DNA of 60,896 nt from assembly GCA_964517265.1 (NCBI GenBank), contig CAZFBS010000014.1, forward strand, positions 1 through 60,896, written 5' to 3'. This document shows, in pieces, positions 58,466-60,896 of this stretch. Each line of letters begins with the position of its first letter. Position 1 is the stretch's first letter. The notes beneath the pieces were generated by a model that was not told the DNA's origin, did no database searches, and saw only the letters and a list, made by a program, of their open reading frames with translations. This DNA comes from REEP01 sp964517265. GTDB lineage: Bacteria > Pseudomonadota > Alphaproteobacteria > Rhodospirillales > Defluviicoccaceae. The position numbers and the translations under genes are program-made.

Positions 58466-59140
58466 ATGCCGACACACCTGGTGATCTTCGCCTCCGACGG
58501 GGTGCTTGTCGACAGCGAGCCGATCGCCAGCCGGGTGCTCGCCGAAGCGCTCACCGAGATCGGCTATGCCACATCCCCGCGCGAGGCTATCGAGCGCTAC
58601 ACCGGGATCAGCCTCGCCTCGCTCCTTGCGAAGATCGAAGCGGAGCGGAACCGCCCGCTGCCGGCCGACTTCGCCGCGACCTTGGAGCAGCGCGACTTCG
58701 CCGCCTTCCGGGCGGAGCTTGCGCCGATCGCAGGCGTGGCCGAGACGCTGGAGGAGCTGGAACGGCTCGGCGTTGCCAAGTGCGTGGCATCGTCCGGAAC
58801 GCCGGCCAAGCTGGAGGTGACCCTCGGGGTCAGTGGCCTTGCCCGGTCTTTCGCGCCCCATATCTTCAGCGCACGGATGGTGAGCCGCGGCAAACCGGCG
58901 CCGGATCTGTTTCTTCTGGCCGCGGAAAGGATGGGCGTTCGCCCGCGCGACTGTGTCGTCGTCGAAGACAGCGTCGCCGGTATCACCGCGGCCCGAAGCG
59001 CCGGCATGCGCGCATTCGGTTTCATCGGCGGAAGCCACGTTTTTGCGGCACTTCCGTCGATGCTGCGGGACGCCGGCGCCGCGTTTGTGTTTGAAAACAT
59101 GACGGATTTGCCGGGTCTGCTCGGCACGGATGAGCACTGA
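58466..59140 (+). CDS. HAD superfamily hydrolase-like protein without the nucleophile Asp
   Basis: 224 residues. The fold is that of phosphoglycolate-phosphatase/beta-PGM-like HAD proteins: motif I reads LVIFASDGVLVDSE, where the normal sequence is FDxDGV, so the first Asp (nucleophile) is Ala9 while the second Asp is Asp11. Motif II (SSGTPAKLEV), motif III (SRGKPAPDLFLL, with Lys) and motif IV (VVVEDSVAGI) are intact. An alternative substrate-binding or regulatory role is possible. ATG 58466 follows TTGGGAG; it sits close behind the G-run repeat. Confidence 0.85.
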   Translation: MPTHLVIFASDGVLVDSEPIASRVLAEALTEIGYATSPREAIERYTGISLASLLAKIEAERNRPLPADFAATLEQRDFAAFRAELAPIAGVAETLEELERLGVAKCVASSGTPAKLEVTLGVSGLARSFAPHIFSARMVSRGKPAPDLFLLAAERMGVRPRDCVVVEDSVAGITAARSAGMRAFGFIGGSHVFAALPSMLRDAGAAFVFENMTDLPGLLGTDEH

Positions 59141-59164
59141 GCGGGCGAAACCGGTCAGCAAATG

Positions 59165-59362
59165 TCATCCTTCGTCTTCATTTGTCGCCATTCCGGTATC
59201 ATTCGCGGCAATCCGGACCAGATCGTCGATCTCGGCGTCGCTCATCTCGCTGAGCTCGTCGAGGGTGCGCACCCATTCCTCCAGACTGTCCCACTGATGG
59301 CGCTGAACGGCACGCTTGACACGCCGCTGACGCGCCTGGGATGAAGCTTGCTGCTTGGGCAT
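59165..59362 (-). CDS. Small hypothetical protein
   Basis: 65 residues: a basic N-terminus (MPKQQASSQARQRRVKRAV) and an acidic C-terminal half (DELSEMSDAEIDDLVRI). No family is recognised. The ATG at 59362 has AGGAGA 9 nt upstream. The longer reading frame to 59488 is not needed. Confidence 0.55.
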   Translation of the reverse strand: MPKQQASSQARQRRVKRAVQRHQWDSLEEWVRTLDELSEMSDAEIDDLVRIAANDTGMATNEDEG

Positions 59363-59453
59363 GATCGGTCTCCTGTTGGTGGGATGGCGGAGGTGGAACC
59401 CCTCGACGGGATCGCCCGTTACATAAACCGCCTCACAGGCGCCGTCAAGGAAT

Positions 59454-59927
59454 TTGTACCTATTTGGGGTATTATCCCTATTCGGCATGCGGGGCGGCGG
59501 CGGAGGCGGAGAGGGAGTGAAAGAACGGATGGGAGAGCTCCCCGCGGCACATCGTCAACGCATCCAGGACGCCTCTCTGCGTTACCGTGCGCTGGAAGCG
59601 GAGCAGAACCGGCATCTGATCCGCGAAGTCCTGGCCAAGCTGGCGATCGTGCTGGGTCCGCTGATCGCGCTCGGCTCGCTGTTCACGGGCGACATCGGCT
59701 GGCTCGGCGCGGTCTCCGGGATCATCGGCGCCGGCCTCGGCGTCCTTTACCAGCTCGAGACGCGGGTGACCGAGCCACGCCGTCTCAACGAGCAGAGACG
59801 GATCCAGGAAAACCTCAAGCAGCTCGGTGTCAAGCTGTCCGACAACGGCCGCAAGGTGGCGGTTCTGCACCGTGACGGCACCCGCAGCGGTTACGTCGAC
59901 CCGTTCGACAGCCGCAGCTATCACTGA
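59454..59927 (+). CDS. Hypothetical protein with a hydrophobic hairpin
   Basis: Up to 157 residues. A charged N-terminal helix (HRQRIQDASLRYRALEAEQ), two hydrophobic segments (about 62-78 and 83-100) and a positively charged C-terminal part. No family is recognised. The start is uncertain: 59454, 59487 and 59529 (ATG) or 59517 (GTG). Confidence 0.5.
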   Translation: MYLFGVLSLFGMRGGGGGGEGVKERMGELPAAHRQRIQDASLRYRALEAEQNRHLIREVLAKLAIVLGPLIALGSLFTGDIGWLGAVSGIIGAGLGVLYQLETRVTEPRRLNEQRRIQENLKQLGVKLSDNGRKVAVLHRDGTRSGYVDPFDSRSYH

Positions 59928-60077
59928 GGCCTTGCGCCGACGGATAGGCGCGGCATTGACGAGCGCCGAAAGCAGACATAGGATCACCGCCATGATCAGT
60001 TTCAGATCCGACTCTCCGGCTGGCGTGGTTGCCATGCCGATGATCGACACCCGGATCATCGGCATCCAGATTACCGG

Positions 60078-60101
60078 CCCGGCTCTCGCGTAAGAGCCGG
60101 G
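60078..60101 (+). terminator. Hairpin between the small genes
   Basis: A 9-bp perfect stem (CCCGGCTCT/AGAGCCGGG) with a 6-nt loop, 68 bp before the ACT-domain gene. GTTCTCG follows without a T run. Probably the end of the preceding transcript. Confidence 0.4.
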
Positions 60102-60168
60102 TTCTCGAAGTCAAACCTCCCCATCGCGTCTTGGGTTACGTTGCTTCCGCCAAGGGTCGAGTCGAACA

Positions 60169-60459
60169 ATGTCCGCTTCTTCATCGCTGCAATCTCCTGT
60201 CGTCTCCTGCTTCTCACTGGTCGCCACCGCCGATCCCGGGGTCCTCGTCCGCGTCATCAATGTGTTTGCCAAGCGCGGGCTGATCTTGAGCCAGGTTTAC
60301 AGCACCCGGGTCGGTGCGCGCGGCGAGGACATGCACATCGATCTGCAGGTCGCCGCCATCGATGCGAGCCTGCGCGAGATCATCGCCGAGAGCCTGCGTC
60401 AGACCGTTTGCGTTCAGATCGTGCTGACCTCCGAAAAGCGGCGCGCCCAGTCGGCCTGA
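60169..60459 (+). CDS. ACT-domain protein
   Basis: 96 residues: a single ACT-like fold with CFSLVATADPGVLVRVINVF and GLILSQVYSTRVG. It resembles the regulatory subunit IlvM/IlvH of acetolactate synthase but is short. An amino-acid-binding role is likely; the partner is not in the window, although cimA (isoleucine) is about 5.5 kb away. Confidence 0.75.
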   Translation: MSASSSLQSPVVSCFSLVATADPGVLVRVINVFAKRGLILSQVYSTRVGARGEDMHIDLQVAAIDASLREIIAESLRQTVCVQIVLTSEKRRAQSA

Positions 60460-60644
60460 CGAGCGCTCGCATCGGCAAGGCCTCCCGTTTCGCCGCTCGT
60501 GCGGCGCTCCACCGCGCGCGCGGGCCCCTCCCCAGCGCTGAGCGGATGCCGCCCTGGCATGCGCGGTTGCCCGTACCGCAAGTGGGGTTATAGTGGTTGC
60601 GGGGCAGGCTTGGTCGATCTCGATCAAGACAGGAGGCAGGCGGG

Positions 60645-60845
60645 ATGACCCTGAATGACCTGTTGGAGAAGTGGGGGCTCACCTCGCTCAAGGTGAAAGC
60701 GCCGTTTCTCGAAGCGGAATGGCGTCCCAACGATGAGGACAAGACCGCCGCCTGGGAGCTTTACGTCGAGCTGATCACGCGGGCGGCAACGCAAGGGCTC
60801 GACCCGGACGAAGGCGACGAAGCCGCGGCATTGAAAAGCGTCTAG
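60645..60845 (+). CDS. Probable 5' fragment of an uncharacterised gene
   Basis: 66 residues: MTLNDLLEKWGLTSLKVKAP, then WELYVELITRAATQ and DEGDEAAALKSV before a TAG. As I recall it, this matches the N-terminus of a longer uncharacterised bacterial family that continues beyond this point. Here the stop comes right after the conserved segment and the sequence after it has no match in the same frame. AGGAGG lies 9 bp before the ATG. It may be truncated by a recombination or insertion event beyond the window edge. Confidence 0.6.
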   Translation: MTLNDLLEKWGLTSLKVKAPFLEAEWRPNDEDKTAAWELYVELITRAATQGLDPDEGDEAAALKSV

Positions 60846-60896
60846 TGGTCGATCAGCGGTGATATGAGGGCATCTCTTTGGTTGTTGGCTTAAGTC

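Noticed and set aside
59478..60065. Minus-strand frame of 195 codons with one hydrophobic segment
   Set aside because: It overlaps a better plus-strand gene and shows no family resemblance; a real gene is not excluded.

Overview
The window is a GC-rich, densely packed stretch of chromosome from an alphaproteobacterium, most probably in or near the Rhodospirillales. The evidence is the gene order glyQ-glyS-ppdK, the ispB/DUF2007/methyltransferase/S49-peptidase block, argD-argF-hslO, a Coq7-type quinone hydroxylase, and tandem GAAC-N7-GAAC sites of the alphaproteobacterial LexA type. The heavy investment in glycogen and trehalose enzymes recalls glycogen-accumulating bacteria such as Defluviicoccus, but that assignment is inference only. 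No rRNA, CRISPR array, recognisable insertion sequence or prophage gene was seen. One tRNA (Pro, anticodon CGG) is present.

Layout. 0-1.1 kb: a modular CAP-domain protein with a Thr-Pro repeat linker. 1.4-14.3 kb: six minus-strand genes, probably one operon, read as glgM, an unassigned GH13 enzyme, glgE, a treS-maltokinase fusion, glgB and glgX. Together they encode both known routes to maltose-1-phosphate (from ADP-glucose by GlgM, from trehalose by TreS plus maltokinase), its polymerisation (GlgE), branching (GlgB) and debranching (GlgX). 14.4-16.1 kb: small exported proteins, a decayed lipoprotein-like ORF and tRNA-Pro. 16.2-25.7 kb: conserved block with ispB, DUF2007, a methyltransferase, an S49 peptidase, glyQ, glyS and ppdK, interrupted by orphan LexA-type boxes. 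26-34 kb: a GT4 glycosyltransferase with a GH65 phosphorylase, an FMN reductase, a frameshifted small gene, a universal stress protein, a BCCT carrier and an EamA permease. 34-40 kb: HIT protein, exported hypothetical, DUF2254 membrane protein, tadA, a glutamine amidotransferase, rluB, rsmD and a rhodanese. 39.7-44 kb: ferredoxin-NADP reductase with 2-oxoacid:ferredoxin oxidoreductase korAB. 44.3-50.8 kb: pmbA, a sirtuin, a SpoIIAA-like protein, argD, argF and hslO. 51-57 kb: a lipoprotein hydrolase, cimA, trmJ, coq7, dsbB and a DedA-like protein. 57.8-60.9 kb: a tyrosine phosphatase, a HAD protein lacking its nucleophile behind a G-run tandem repeat, an ACT protein and a probably truncated gene at the right edge.

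How the parts fit. The first 14 kb encodes a nearly complete GlgE-pathway glycogen system. The GH65/GT4 pair may add phosphorolysis of trehalose or a related disaccharide. PPDK and the Kor/FNR set connect pyruvate, 2-oxoacids, ferredoxin and NADPH, which would suit an organism that cycles storage carbon under changing redox conditions. No glgC or glgP lies in the window. The best candidates for a second look are the unassigned GH13 enzyme in the GlgE operon, the orphan LexA boxes, the frameshifted gene before the universal stress gene, the HAD protein without a nucleophile, and the truncated gene at the right edge.
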